DNA from: Azohydromonas caseinilytica
Lineage (GTDB): Bacteria > Pseudomonadota > Gammaproteobacteria > Burkholderiales > Burkholderiaceae_C
DNA length: 64,000 bases
Direction: 5' to 3'
Assembly: GCF_012927045.1 (NCBI RefSeq)
Contig: NZ_JABBFW010000012.1
Location: forward strand, 62,001-126,000
A program made the translations under genes and the position numbers. The notes under the pieces are model-generated. The model had not been told where the DNA came from. It searched no databases and worked only from the letters and a program-made list of their open reading frames with translations. Of the stretch, positions 49,906-58,672 are shown piece after piece (positions within the stretch are counted from its first letter, which is position 1; each line of letters opens with the position of its first letter).

Positions 49906-51225
49906 TCAGGCCTTGACCGAATAGGAAGGCTCCAGCTCGGGATGCTCCTGGCCGTCGGGCCAGACGTAGCTCACCTCGAAGGTGCGCCAGTCGGTGGTCT
50001 TGGGCACGATCGCCTGGTAGGCGCAGACCTCCTTGGGGATGGCCTTGTCGCCGGTGCCGATGGCGGTCTCGCCGCTCTGGAAGGCGCGCACCGCATCGAG
50101 CATTTGCTTGCGGAACTCGACGATGGCCAGGTCGCTGGCGCCCAGCCGGTCGTTGGTGCGGTCGGCGATGGCGCCCATCGTGACCCACATCGCGATGTCC
50201 TGGTTGGGGAAGCCGGTGATGCCGGTGAAGTTGCCCGCCTTCATCGCCTGGCGGTCCTGCCAGAAACGGTTGTCGGCGTTGCGCAGCGGCCGGTAGTACG
50301 GGTCCAGGTCGATGCCCACCGTCTGGCGCAGGAACTTGCGCCAGGTCTCGGTCTCGGGCGTCTGCGACGGATGGCCCCAGGCGATGAAGTAGAACGCCGT
50401 GCTCGTGTCGTCGCAGGGCACGTTGATGTTGGCGACGTTGTAGAGGTTGTTGGGCGGGATCAGTGCGGTGGCCGGTGCGACGAATACGGTGGAGCGCACG
50501 TAATCGTTCGTGGCGGCATCCTTGATGGGACGGCGGATGGCGGCGTAGCGGAAGCCGTACTCGCCACGCTGCACCTGCAGCCGCGGCGCCTTGTCCGTGG
50601 AGGGGCGCAGCCAGGCGTTGGCCGTGGCCTTGGCGCCGTCCACGCGAGCGGGAACCATGTCGGAGCTGTGCAGGCTGGAGCTGTGCGCCGAGTCGATGGC
50701 ACCCTCGAGGATCTGTGCCCAGTTGCACGGCAGGATGGCCTTGGCGATAGACACCCGCGCCTCGGCCGTGGGCGCCCAGCGCGGCGGCACGAACTCGGGC
50801 ACCGCGTCCTGCGAACCCATGTAGGTCCAGACCATGCCGCCCCATTCCTTGACTGGATAGGCCTTGTGCTTGACCTTCTCGGCCATGCCGCTGGCCGCTG
50901 GCTCCGACACCATCTCCAGCACGTTGCCCTCGACGTCCATCTTCCAGCCGTGGTAGAGGCAGCGCAGGCCGCCTTCCTCGTTGCGGCCGTACACGAGCGA
51001 GGCCCGGCGGTGCGGGCAGTATTCGTCCATCACACCCACGCGGCCGTCGCTGTCGCGGAACACCACCAGGTCCTCGCCGAACACGCGCGCCTTCACCGGC
51101 GTGCCGTCGGCCTCGGCCACCTCCTCGATCAGGCACACCGGCGTCCAGTGCCGGCGCATCAGCTGGCCCATGGGTGCCTCGCCCTCGACACGGCACAGCA
51201 GTTCGTTCTCTTCGCGGGTCAACAT
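49906..51225 (-). CDS. ophA2: Phthalate 4,5-dioxygenase oxygenase subunit (OphA2/Pht3)
   Basis: A 439-residue Rieske non-haem iron oxygenase. The 2Fe-2S site is visible as CPHRRASLVYG and CLYHGW (residues about 70-97). The mononuclear iron ligands are in EGAIDSAHSSSLHSSD, where the two His are spaced by four residues. As in phthalate dioxygenase there is a single large subunit and no beta subunit gene. It adds O2 to phthalate to give the 4,5-cis-dihydrodiol. It is the first gene of the eight-gene operon. GGAG lies 7-11 bp before the ATG, and the promoter region carries MarR-type dyads. Confidence 0.93.
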   Translation of the reverse strand: MLTREENELLCRVEGEAPMGQLMRRHWTPVCLIEEVAEADGTPVKARVFGEDLVVFRDSDGRVGVMDEYCPHRRASLVYGRNEEGGLRCLYHGWKMDVEGNVLEMVSEPAASGMAEKVKHKAYPVKEWGGMVWTYMGSQDAVPEFVPPRWAPTAEARVSIAKAILPCNWAQILEGAIDSAHSSSLHSSDMVPARVDGAKATANAWLRPSTDKAPRLQVQRGEYGFRYAAIRRPIKDAATNDYVRSTVFVAPATALIPPNNLYNVANINVPCDDTSTAFYFIAWGHPSQTPETETWRKFLRQTVGIDLDPYYRPLRNADNRFWQDRQAMKAGNFTGITGFPNQDIAMWVTMGAIADRTNDRLGASDLAIVEFRKQMLDAVRAFQSGETAIGTGDKAIPKEVCAYQAIVPKTTDWRTFEVSYVWPDGQEHPELEPSYSVKA

Positions 51226-51293
51226 GGATAGGCTCCTAAGTAAGAAAAAAGGCCGGTTGCCCTGGTGAAGTTCTCTTGTTCCAGCGCAAATGT

Positions 51294-51313
51294 TTAGGCG
51301 ACTAAATTTAGTC
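51294..51313. promoter_or_regulatory. Overlapping dyads upstream of the phthalate operon (MarR operator candidate)
   Basis: TTAG-GCGA-CTAA (51294-51305) overlaps the perfect 14-bp palindrome GACTAAATTTAGTC (51300-51313), giving three alternating TTTAG/CTAAA half-sites. The site lies about 70-90 bp upstream of the oxygenase ATG at 51225, where the promoter should be. AT-rich dyads of this size suit MarR proteins, and the operon encodes one. Confidence 0.65.
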
Positions 51314-51423
51314 TAGATCAAAGACGGAACCTTCGTAAGCCTGCCTGCCTAGAACAAACCCTTGGATGAGTTGCCGCGCAGCACCCTGAGAAGGCTTTCA
51401 ACGGCCCTACGGGAGTCAGAACA

Positions 51424-51435
51424 TTAGGTGGCTAA
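51424..51435. promoter_or_regulatory. Second TTAG-N4-CTAA dyad, upstream of the hemerythrin gene
   Basis: TTAG-GTGG-CTAA differs from the 51294 site at only two spacer bases. It lies 58-69 bp upstream of the hemerythrin ATG at 51493 on the other strand. The same regulator may act on both divergent promoters. Confidence 0.5.
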
Positions 51436-51492
51436 GATAAGATCGGCACCCCGGCGGCAGGAGGCCTGCTGCCTTGCCACGGAAGAGCCGCC

Positions 51493-51981
51493 ATGCAAAC
51501 CGAACGAGACAGCGACCCGATGGTGTGGAGCGATGCCTTCGTGCTGGGCTTCGGCCCGATGGACGAGGTGCACGAGGAATTCGTGGACCTGGTCGGGGCG
51601 ATGCAGAAGGCGCGCGACGAGGAACTCGCCGCCCTGCTGGAGGCCTTCGCCGAGCATGCGCAGGCGCATTTCGATGCCGAGAACGCGTGGATGGTGGAGA
51701 CGGATTTCCCGGCCCGCCAATGCCATATCGACGAGCATGCCGCGGTCATGCGCTCCGTTCATCAGGTGCGCGAGCGCCTGCGCGCGGGTGACTACGCCCT
51801 GGCGCGGCGCCTGGCCGACGAGCTGGCATCCTGGTTCCCCGGCCATGCCGATTACCTGGACTCCGCGCTGGCGCACTGGATGTGCAAGCGCCGCCTGGGT
51901 GGCAAGCCCGTGGTCCTGCGCCGCGATCTCAAGCCGGCGGCGCTGCGCGGCGAAGAGATGCCCGCTGCCCTGCGAGCCTGA
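51493..51981 (+). CDS. Bacteriohemerythrin-like protein
   Basis: A 162-residue protein with a hemerythrin domain. Di-iron ligand candidates follow the expected order: His in DEVHEEFVDLVGAM, His and Glu in HAQAHFDAENAWM, His in QCHIDEHAAVM and His/Asp in FPGHADYLDSAL. Such proteins bind O2 or sense oxygen or redox state. The gene is divergent from the phthalate operon and shares a dyad motif with its promoter. It may supply O2 to, or guard, the oxygenase; that link is inferred from position only. A 40-residue basic C-terminal tail follows the domain. Confidence 0.85.
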   Translation: MQTERDSDPMVWSDAFVLGFGPMDEVHEEFVDLVGAMQKARDEELAALLEAFAEHAQAHFDAENAWMVETDFPARQCHIDEHAAVMRSVHQVRERLRAGDYALARRLADELASWFPGHADYLDSALAHWMCKRRLGGKPVVLRRDLKPAALRGEEMPAALRA

Positions 51982-52124
51982 GCGCGGCCCCGGGCACCGA
52001 CCGGGTGCGGCTCTGGCCGAGCTGGTCTTGCCGGCGCCGCAACGGTTCACGCGCGGGCGCGTGACTCGGCGATCTCGACAAGCACGGGCCGATGGTGGTC
52101 GAGCGGGCTTGGCGGGCCTTGTCT

Positions 52125-52418
52125 TCAGTCCTTGCGGGTTTGCTGGGATGCGGGTGCAACGGTCCATGCGACCAACCGCAGCACCAGGGGCCGGGCGGCC
52201 ATTACCCCAAGGAACCCCACGGGCAGGGCCAGGATGTAGGCCCTGAGCACGCGCAGCAGGTAGCCGTCTCCAAGCCCGGTGTTGATGGCGGTAAGCGCCA
52301 AGCTCATCAGGAAGGCCACGATCCCGGCCATGTAAAAGGAAAACGCCACGGGTGCCAGGCGGCTTGGCAGGCGCCATGCGGCGCGACGCGGCGAGTCGGG
52401 AGGGTTTTGCGTAGCCAT
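52125..52418 (-). CDS. DUF2798 small membrane protein
   Basis: A 97-residue protein with two membrane helices. It carries RLAPVAFSFYMAGIVAFLMSLALTAINTGLGDGYLLRVLRAYILALPVGFLGVMAARPLV, the conserved pattern of DUF2798 (a short polar loop NTG(L)GDGF/Y between the two helices). Function is unknown. It lies 39 bp downstream of the truncated MFS gene on the same strand and is convergent with the hemerythrin gene. The interval 51982-52124 has no gene. Confidence 0.8.
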   Translation of the reverse strand: MATQNPPDSPRRAAWRLPSRLAPVAFSFYMAGIVAFLMSLALTAINTGLGDGYLLRVLRAYILALPVGFLGVMAARPLVLRLVAWTVAPASQQTRKD

Positions 52419-52457
52419 GGGAGCGCGTTATAGCCCGCGTGCGAAGCCCGTGCAGGC

Positions 52458-52995
52458 TCACGGTGACGGCGTGCCCTGGCCGATGAGCCGGCGCACCAGG
52501 GGCGGCTCGCCGCCGACATGGAAAGACATCCGTTGTATCCGCAACTTCGTGTCTGCAACAGTGAAGCGCTGCAGGCGGCGCTGGTGCTCGGTCCAGTTCT
52601 CGTCCATGAAGCATTCGACGAACCGCGAAGGATGCGCGCTGTCGCGCAGCAAGTGCCACTGTCGCGTGCCCAGCCGCAGCCGGGCCTGCCGTGTGGCTTC
52701 CATGACGGCAGCGAACTCGGCCCCGCGCGCGGCATCAATGCGGTAGTCGATGGTCACCAGCACCGGGCCAGCCAGCGGGTCCACGTCGAACGCCGCGGCG
52801 ACTCGCGGTGGCGTGGGGGGAGGGTTGCATCTCGTCCTCCTGGGGCAGGCGCACCGGCTGGCGCGCCATGGCCAGCAGAAGCAGCGGCGCCACCAGCGCC
52901 AAGGCCGCGACCGCTGCCGCAACGCTGCTCCATGTGGGGGCTCCCAAGCCGAGGACCAGGTCGGTGAACAGCGCATGGGCCGTGGCGCGACCGGA
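52458..52995 (-). pseudogene. C-terminal remnant of an MFS_3 (EntS-like) transporter
   Basis: The last part, VLVTIDYRIDAARGAEFAAVMEATRQARLRLGTRQWHLLRD and RFVECFMDENWTEHQRRLQRFTVAD, is the soluble C-terminal domain of MFS_3 exporters. In another frame just upstream lies a final membrane helix (TWSSVAAAVAALALVAPLLLLAMA), so a frameshift separates the two near 52800. The first eleven helices are absent. It is a non-functional remnant of a gene that normally has over 500 codons. Confidence 0.75.
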
Positions 52996-53510
52996 CCTCA
53001 CCGCTGGGCCGCGCGATCGGCGGAGGTTTCGGGTTCGGGCGGGCAGCCGCGGACGCAGGCGTTGACGGCCCGGGCCAGTGAAGCACAGGCATCGACCTCG
53101 CCGGCCGCGCTGCGCACCAATGCGGTACCGGCCTGGCGACCCACAGGTGCCGCCCTTTGCTGGCGCAGCAGTGCGAACAGAGCCCACTGACCCCGGCGGC
53201 GGCATAGGAGGCGCCGGGCAACGGCTGCCAACGCCCGCCCGGCAAGGGGCCAACATGTCCCGGCCCGGAGCCACCACCACGTCGCGCCCGGGCAGCGGCT
53301 GCGCAGCAACGGCCACAAGCCGGGATGGGATGCCAGGAAGCCGCCGTCCGCCATGCCTTCATCCGCTGCACTGACCACCCCGCAGCTTTACATCGCCAGC
53401 GTCATCTCGGGCTCGATCCGACTCCGGCTGAGCTCATGGCCGCCGGCCATATTCAGCATTCATGCGGGCGGCGGTGAACTTCAGTAGAAACCCCGGTATT
53501 TCAAGTTCGG
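52996..53510. other. Region without a recognised gene
   Basis: About 500 bp of GC-rich sequence with competing short frames on both strands and no domain that I recognise. It is flanked by the truncated MFS gene and the TRAP operon promoter and probably consists of decayed coding DNA. Confidence 0.35.
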
Positions 53511-53552
53511 TAAAACGATACAGTAAATCGATGTAGTAAAACGATTTACTAC
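53511..53552. promoter_or_regulatory. LacI-type operator upstream of the second TRAP operon
   Basis: GTAGTAAA-ACGA-TTTACTAC (53533-53552) is a perfect palindrome with a central CG-containing core, as expected for LacI-family sites. TAAAACGAT occurs a second time 26 bp earlier (53511-53519), so two operators may be present. The LacI gene is in the operon downstream (56504), implying autoregulation with the TRAP genes. Confidence 0.7.
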
Positions 53553-53586
53553 AGCAGTGCCCGCTTGGACACAGGAGACAACGCAC

Positions 53587-54618
53587 ATGACTTCGATCAC
53601 CCGCCGACAGTTCGTACAGGCTGCAGCCTCCGCCGCTTCGGTGGCCGCCGCCGCCGGATGGCCCTTGGCAGCGCAAGCCCAGGCAAGCGTGTCGCTTCGC
53701 CTTTCGTCGTCCATGGTTGCGGACGAGAACGCGGCTCACTATGTATGGTTCCAGCGCCTGCAAGCGAACCTGAAGGCTGCTGTAGGAGACAGTCTCAAGC
53801 TTGACTACTTTCCGAACAACCAGCTCGGCAAGGAAGCTGACGTGGTGCAGCAGGTCAAGGTCGGCTCTATCGACATGATGATCACGGGGTCATCGATCTG
53901 GGCCACCGTGGCGCCGGAGCTGGGCATGCTGGATCTGGGCTACCTGTTCGACGACTACGGCCATGCGGCCCGGGCGCTTGACAGCAGTGTTGGTGCCAGC
54001 TTGAACCAGATGCTGCAAAAGCGCACGGGCTGCTCGATCCTGACCTGGGCTTCGCACTTTGGCGCGCGCAGCGTCTACACCAAGGCACCCGTGAAGTCCC
54101 TGGCCGATATCAAGGGGGTCAAGCTGCGCGTGCTGCCGACGCCTGCCTTCATCGAGACGTTCAAGACCATGGGCGCCGTTCCCACGCCCATCCCGTTCGG
54201 CGAGCTCTACATGGCCGTACAGACGGGCGTGGTGGACGGCTTCGAGCACGATGCCGGCACGGTGCTGGCCAGTAAGTTCAACGAGGTGGTGAAGTCTTGC
54301 TGGCAGACCGAGCACCTCTTCTCGCCCATGGTGGTGGTGATCGGCAAGCGCGGCATGGACAAGATCCCTGCCAACCTGCGCCCGGCCTTCCTCAAGGCGG
54401 TCGCCGACGCCACGCAGCAGCAACGCAGCATCGCCGCGGACAAGAGCCGCGCGGCGGTCGAGGAGCTCAAGCGCTTGGGCATGAGCTTCCACCCCATGGC
54501 GGCCACGGAGCGCAACGCCGTTCGCAAGCAGATGGAAAGCAGCCTGTGGGCCGGGTTCGCCAAGCAGCATCCCGCCACCGCACCGCTGTTCTCCGCCATC
54601 TCCAGCGCCCGGGGCTGA
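53587..54618 (+). CDS. TRAP transporter periplasmic receptor (DctP family)
   Basis: A 343-residue receptor with a twin-arginine signal (SITRRQFVQAAASAASVAAAAGWPLAAQAQ, cleavage near residue 32). The mature part contains LKLDYFPNNQLGKEADVVQQVKVGSIDMMITG and the conserved substrate loop IKGVKLRVLPTPAFIETFKTMGAVPTPIPFGELYMAVQTGVVDG with the TRAP arginine. The ATG at 53587 has GGAG ten bases upstream and lies 34 bp beyond the palindromic operator. It feeds the fused DctQM permease encoded 3 bp downstream. The catabolic partners suggest a sugar acid or lactone-type carboxylate. Confidence 0.92.
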   Translation: MTSITRRQFVQAAASAASVAAAAGWPLAAQAQASVSLRLSSSMVADENAAHYVWFQRLQANLKAAVGDSLKLDYFPNNQLGKEADVVQQVKVGSIDMMITGSSIWATVAPELGMLDLGYLFDDYGHAARALDSSVGASLNQMLQKRTGCSILTWASHFGARSVYTKAPVKSLADIKGVKLRVLPTPAFIETFKTMGAVPTPIPFGELYMAVQTGVVDGFEHDAGTVLASKFNEVVKSCWQTEHLFSPMVVVIGKRGMDKIPANLRPAFLKAVADATQQQRSIAADKSRAAVEELKRLGMSFHPMAATERNAVRKQMESSLWAGFAKQHPATAPLFSAISSARG

Positions 54619-54621
54619 ACC

Positions 54622-56502
54622 ATGAGCGCGCCATCCGCATCGCTGTCCCCAACCTGGGGCTTCGCTTGTGACACGCAGTCGGGCCGCTGGCTGGCCCGGC
54701 TCACGCACGCCATGGAATGGCTTGCCGGCGCGGTGCTGGCGGCCGACGTGGTCGTGGTGTTCCTGTCGGTGGTGTACCGGTACTTCCTGCACGACCCGGT
54801 GGATTGGGCCGAGGAGGTGGCGCGCGCCCTGATGGTCGTCCTGGTGTTCTTCGGTGCGGCGACGGTGCTGGCGCGAAGCCAGCATGTCGGCATCGACCTG
54901 TTCCGCGGGATGCTGCCGGCGCACTGGCGGCCGGTCATGATCCATGTCGGTCACTGGATCGTGGCCGCCGTGTCGGCGAGCCTGTTCCTGTCGTCATGCC
55001 TGCTGCTGGACGACTCGCAAGGCCAGACGACGTCGATCGGGTTGCCGCAGTCGATGTACGTCTATCCGGTCGTCATCGGCAGCCTCTTCATGACCCTGTT
55101 CGGTCTTGCCAACGCGCTCAACGGCCCAGCTCGCATGGTCCTGGCCAGCCTGGCGGCCTGCGCGGTCTGCGCTGCGGCCGTGTACGGCTGGAACACGGCG
55201 GTGCCCGCCTTTGCACTGACGCATGGTGCGCTGCTGGCGTTGGGTTTCATTGGTGCCCTGGTGCTTGGCGTGCCCATTGGCTTCGTGCTTGCCTTCTCGT
55301 CGCTGCTGTACTTCCTGACCGACCCTTCCCTGCCCATGCTGGTCTACGCCCAGCAGGTGATGGCGGGTACGGACCACTTCGTGCTGCTGGCCATTCCCTT
55401 CTTCGTCCTGGCCGGCCTGCTGATGGAATCCAACGGGATGTCCTCGCGCCTGATCGAACTGTTGCTGCGCCTGCTTGGCCGCGTGCGTGGGGGGCTGGGG
55501 CTGATCACCATCACGTCGACGGCATTTTTCTCCGGCGTGTCGGGTTCCAAGCTGGCAGATATCGCCGCGGTGGGCGGCATCGTGATGCCGGCGGTGCGCC
55601 GTACCCGGCAAGATCCGAACGAGGCCGCCGGGCTGCTGGCCTGCACCGCCGTGATGGCCGAGACGATTCCGCCGTGCATCAACATGATCATCATGGGTTT
55701 CGTCGCCAACATCTCCATCGCGGGGCTGTTCATGGCCGGCTTGGTCCCCGCGGCCGTCATGGCGCTTGCGCTGGCCATCGTGGCGATCTGGGTGGGATCG
55801 AAGATCGACCCGGCCGAAGCCTTCGAGCACCGCACGCCCATGCTGCGGCTGCTCGGTGGCGCGCTCGTGGCGCTCGTCATGGTCGGCATGATCGGCAAGG
55901 GCGTGACCTCGGGCATCGCCACCTCGACGGAGGTCTCGGCTTTCGCAGTCGTGTACGCCCTGGTCGTCGGCGGCCTGGCCTTCAAGGAACTGAAGCTGCG
56001 CTCGGTGGCCCGGCTGTTCGTGCGCTCGGCCTCCATGGCCGGCAGCATCCTGTTCATCGTCGCGGCGGCGTCCAGCCTGTCGTTTGCGCTGACCATCGAG
56101 CAGATCCCGCAGCTGGTGTCGGGCGCCATGATTGCCTTCGCGCAGGACTATGGCAGTACGGCCTTCTTGCTGGTCGCGGTGGTGATGATGGTGGTTTTCG
56201 GCGCGATCCTGGAGGGTGCCCCGGCGCTGATCATCTTCGGCCCCTTGCTGACCCCGATTGCCCAGCAACTGGGCATCCATCCCCTGCACTTCGGCACCGT
56301 GATGGTCATCGCCATGGGACTCGGGCTGTTCGCGCCGCCGATCGGGCTGGGCCTGTTCGCGACCTGCGCCATTACCGGGACCGAGGTGCGCGACGTGGCG
56401 CGGCCGATGATGAAGTACCTTGCGGTGCTGGTGGCGACGTTGCTGGTGCTCGTGCTGGTTCCGTCGTTCTCGCTGTGGCTGCCCGCGCGCCTCGGCATCT
56501 GA
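54622..56502 (+). CDS. Fused TRAP permease (DctQ-DctM)
   Basis: A 626-residue fusion of both TRAP membrane subunits. Residues about 25-175 are the small DctQ domain (four helices, with RYFLHDPVDWAEEVARALMVVLVFFGAATVLARSQHVGID). Residues about 195-626 are DctM (AIPFFVLAGLLMESNGM, GVSGSKLADIAAVGGIVMPA, MAETIPPCINMIIMG). It is an ion-coupled importer working with the receptor encoded 3 bp upstream. The first TRAP system in this window (32729-35610) has separate DctQ and DctM, so the two loci have different origins. Confidence 0.93.
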   Translation: MSAPSASLSPTWGFACDTQSGRWLARLTHAMEWLAGAVLAADVVVVFLSVVYRYFLHDPVDWAEEVARALMVVLVFFGAATVLARSQHVGIDLFRGMLPAHWRPVMIHVGHWIVAAVSASLFLSSCLLLDDSQGQTTSIGLPQSMYVYPVVIGSLFMTLFGLANALNGPARMVLASLAACAVCAAAVYGWNTAVPAFALTHGALLALGFIGALVLGVPIGFVLAFSSLLYFLTDPSLPMLVYAQQVMAGTDHFVLLAIPFFVLAGLLMESNGMSSRLIELLLRLLGRVRGGLGLITITSTAFFSGVSGSKLADIAAVGGIVMPAVRRTRQDPNEAAGLLACTAVMAETIPPCINMIIMGFVANISIAGLFMAGLVPAAVMALALAIVAIWVGSKIDPAEAFEHRTPMLRLLGGALVALVMVGMIGKGVTSGIATSTEVSAFAVVYALVVGGLAFKELKLRSVARLFVRSASMAGSILFIVAAASSLSFALTIEQIPQLVSGAMIAFAQDYGSTAFLLVAVVMMVVFGAILEGAPALIIFGPLLTPIAQQLGIHPLHFGTVMVIAMGLGLFAPPIGLGLFATCAITGTEVRDVARPMMKYLAVLVATLLVLVLVPSFSLWLPARLGI

Positions 56503-56503
56503 C

Positions 56504-57610
56504 TTGTCCAAGACTCCCTTGAATACCATCCAAGACGTCGCCCAGCACGCCGGCGTATCGGTGAGCACGGTTTCGAACGTGCTCAACGGGCGTACCGATC
56601 GAATGCGCCCCGAGACGCTGGCCCGCGTGCAGGAGGCCATCGCCAGCCTGCAGTTCCGCCCCAATACGCTGGCGCGCCATCTCAAGACGGGTGACACGCC
56701 GCTGCTGGGGCTGCTGGTGCCGTCCATCGCCAACCCGATGTACGGATACATCGCCCGCGAGGTGGAGACCTATGCCCAGGAGCGCTACGGCCTGCGGGTG
56801 CTGATCGGCAACACCTATCGGGACAAGGACAAGGAAGCTTCCTTCTTCGACGACCTGCTGGCGCAGGGTGTCCGCCGCGTGCTGGTGATCTCGTCGCTGG
56901 CCGACGAGCAGCACCTGGAGAACGCAGCCCGGCGCGGCATGGCCGTGGTCAGCTACGACCGCCGGGCCACCGCGGGCGCCGACTCGGTCGTCGATCACGT
57001 CACCCCGGACAATTACGAGGCCGCCCGCATGGCCACCGCGTTGCTGATCGAGCAGGGTCACAAGCGGGTGGCCTTTGCGACGATGGCGGGCATGACGATG
57101 AGCCGCAGCGCCAAGATCTCCGGCTTCATGGATGCGGCAGTCGCAGCCGGGATTGGCCAAGGGGCGCAGATGCTCGAAGGCGGCCAGCCCACCGAGTACG
57201 GCGACTCGGTCGTCAGCGAGGTCGGCCGGTTGCTGGGCGCGCGCATCGGCCGCGATCCGCAGCGGCCGACGGGTATCGTGGCGGTCAATGACCTCATGGC
57301 CCTGGGCCTGATGGCCGGGCTGCGCGATGCAGGCCTGCGCGTCCCCGAGGACGTGTCCGTCGTCGGGATCGATGGACTGTTCCTGGCGGCTCTGTCCAAC
57401 CCTGCTCTCGCCACCGTGGTCTTGCCGGTACCCGACATGGCGCGGGCCATGGTCGAGCGTGTCATGGACCGCTCCTCCCGCAGCCCGGCCGGGTGCCGTG
57501 AAATGGTTTTCGCACCGACCCGGGTGATGCCCGGCGGCTCGGTGGCACCTCCACCGGATGCCGGCAACTCCCTGGCACAAAAGCCCAGGACGAAAGGAAA
57601 AGCCCAATGA
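56504..57610 (+). CDS. LacI family transcriptional regulator
   Basis: A 368-residue LacI regulator. The start is probably the TTG at 56504, one base after the permease stop; a second TTG at 56519 is possible. HTH residues TIQDVAQHAGVSVSTVSNVLNGRTDRM lead into the hinge and a periplasmic-binding-like effector domain (LLGLLVPSIANPMYG, GIVAVNDLMALGLMAGLRDAGLRVPEDVSVVGIDG). The last about 30 residues are a polar tail. Placed inside the operon, it probably binds the palindrome at 53533 and represses its own operon until the substrate or a metabolite binds. Confidence 0.9.
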   Translation: MSKTPLNTIQDVAQHAGVSVSTVSNVLNGRTDRMRPETLARVQEAIASLQFRPNTLARHLKTGDTPLLGLLVPSIANPMYGYIAREVETYAQERYGLRVLIGNTYRDKDKEASFFDDLLAQGVRRVLVISSLADEQHLENAARRGMAVVSYDRRATAGADSVVDHVTPDNYEAARMATALLIEQGHKRVAFATMAGMTMSRSAKISGFMDAAVAAGIGQGAQMLEGGQPTEYGDSVVSEVGRLLGARIGRDPQRPTGIVAVNDLMALGLMAGLRDAGLRVPEDVSVVGIDGLFLAALSNPALATVVLPVPDMARAMVERVMDRSSRSPAGCREMVFAPTRVMPGGSVAPPPDAGNSLAQKPRTKGKAQ

Positions 57611-58635
57611 GGCGCGTCTTTTTAAGTCACCCCAGTGACCGGCTCGCCCACTATTACGGCGACCGGGCCCTGGCTGCCCTGCGTGCGGTCGCCGAGGTCC
57701 GACTCAACCACGAGCCGCGCGAGCTCTCGACCCGGGAACTGATCGAGGCGGCGCAGGGCTGCGAGGCCATCGTCGCCTACCGGCAGACCCCTGCGCCGGC
57801 GGCGTTCTTTGCCGCACTGCCCGAGTTGGTGGCCTTCCTGCGCTGTGCCGTCGACATCCGCACGGTCGATGTCCAGGCGGCGAGCGCGCATGGCGTCCTC
57901 GTGACGCAGGCCAGCGCAGGCTTCATCCCGGCAGTGGTCGAGTGGATCGTCGGCGTCATGGTGGACTTGGCGCGTGGCACCAGTCGCTATGCCCAGGCGT
58001 ACCACGCAGGCCTGTCCCCAGCGCCCGTGATGGGGCGCCAGTTGCACGGCGCCACCCTGGGCGTGATCGGGTACGGCCAGATTTCCCGCCGCCTCTGCGA
58101 TGTGGCCTTGGCGCTGGGCATGCGGGTGCTGGTGAGCGATCCTCATGCAGCGCCGCAGGACCCCAAGCTCCGTTGCGTGGCGCTGGAGCAGTTGCTCAAG
58201 GAATCCGATTTCGTGGTGTGCCTGGCCGTTGCCAATGCACATACGGAGAACCTGATGAACGAGCGTGCCTTCGCCCGGATGAAGCCGCACGCGTTCTTTA
58301 TCAATGCTTCCCGTGGCGAGCTCGTGGACGAAGTGGCATTGCTGGCGGCGCTGGACAGTGGCCACGTCGCCGCATGCGCCCTCGATGTCGGGCGGGCGCC
58401 GGACCAGATGCCGTCGCCGGCATTGGCACGGCATCCGCAGGTGGTGGCCACGCCGCACATCGGCGGCCTGACCATGCCGGCCATCGAGCACCAGGCGCTG
58501 GAGACGGTGGCCCAGCTGCAACAGCTCCTGGCTGGAGAGTTGCCCACGGGGGCCGTCAATGCGGGGCAGGCCACGCGGCTGCAGCGCTGGAGACAAAGGT
58601 CCGACGTTACCGATCCCCTTGCCTCGACCCGGTGA
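57607..58635 (+). CDS. D-isomer-specific 2-hydroxyacid dehydrogenase
   Basis: A 342-residue NAD(P)-dependent dehydrogenase/reductase of 2-keto and 2-hydroxy acids. The nucleotide fold has LGVIGYGQISRRLC. The catalytic Arg is in INASRGELVDE and the catalytic His in ATPHIGG. The usual ALDVFxxEP segment reads ALDVGRAPDQMP, so the catalytic Glu is not in its normal place (Asp is nearest). Activity may be altered. The ATG overlaps the LacI stop by 4 bp. It likely works on the 2-keto or 2-hydroxy acid derived from the TRAP substrate. Confidence 0.85.
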   Translation: MRRVFLSHPSDRLAHYYGDRALAALRAVAEVRLNHEPRELSTRELIEAAQGCEAIVAYRQTPAPAAFFAALPELVAFLRCAVDIRTVDVQAASAHGVLVTQASAGFIPAVVEWIVGVMVDLARGTSRYAQAYHAGLSPAPVMGRQLHGATLGVIGYGQISRRLCDVALALGMRVLVSDPHAAPQDPKLRCVALEQLLKESDFVVCLAVANAHTENLMNERAFARMKPHAFFINASRGELVDEVALLAALDSGHVAACALDVGRAPDQMPSPALARHPQVVATPHIGGLTMPAIEHQALETVAQLQQLLAGELPTGAVNAGQATRLQRWRQRSDVTDPLASTR

Positions 58636-58672
58636 CGCGGCTTCTTTTCCGACCCTTGCGATACCTGACCCC

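Noticed and set aside
54994-56751. A 585-codon minus-strand frame opposite the fused TRAP permease
   Set aside because: It is antisense to a membrane protein gene. The His/Gln/Arg-rich translation is what complementing hydrophobic codons produces.
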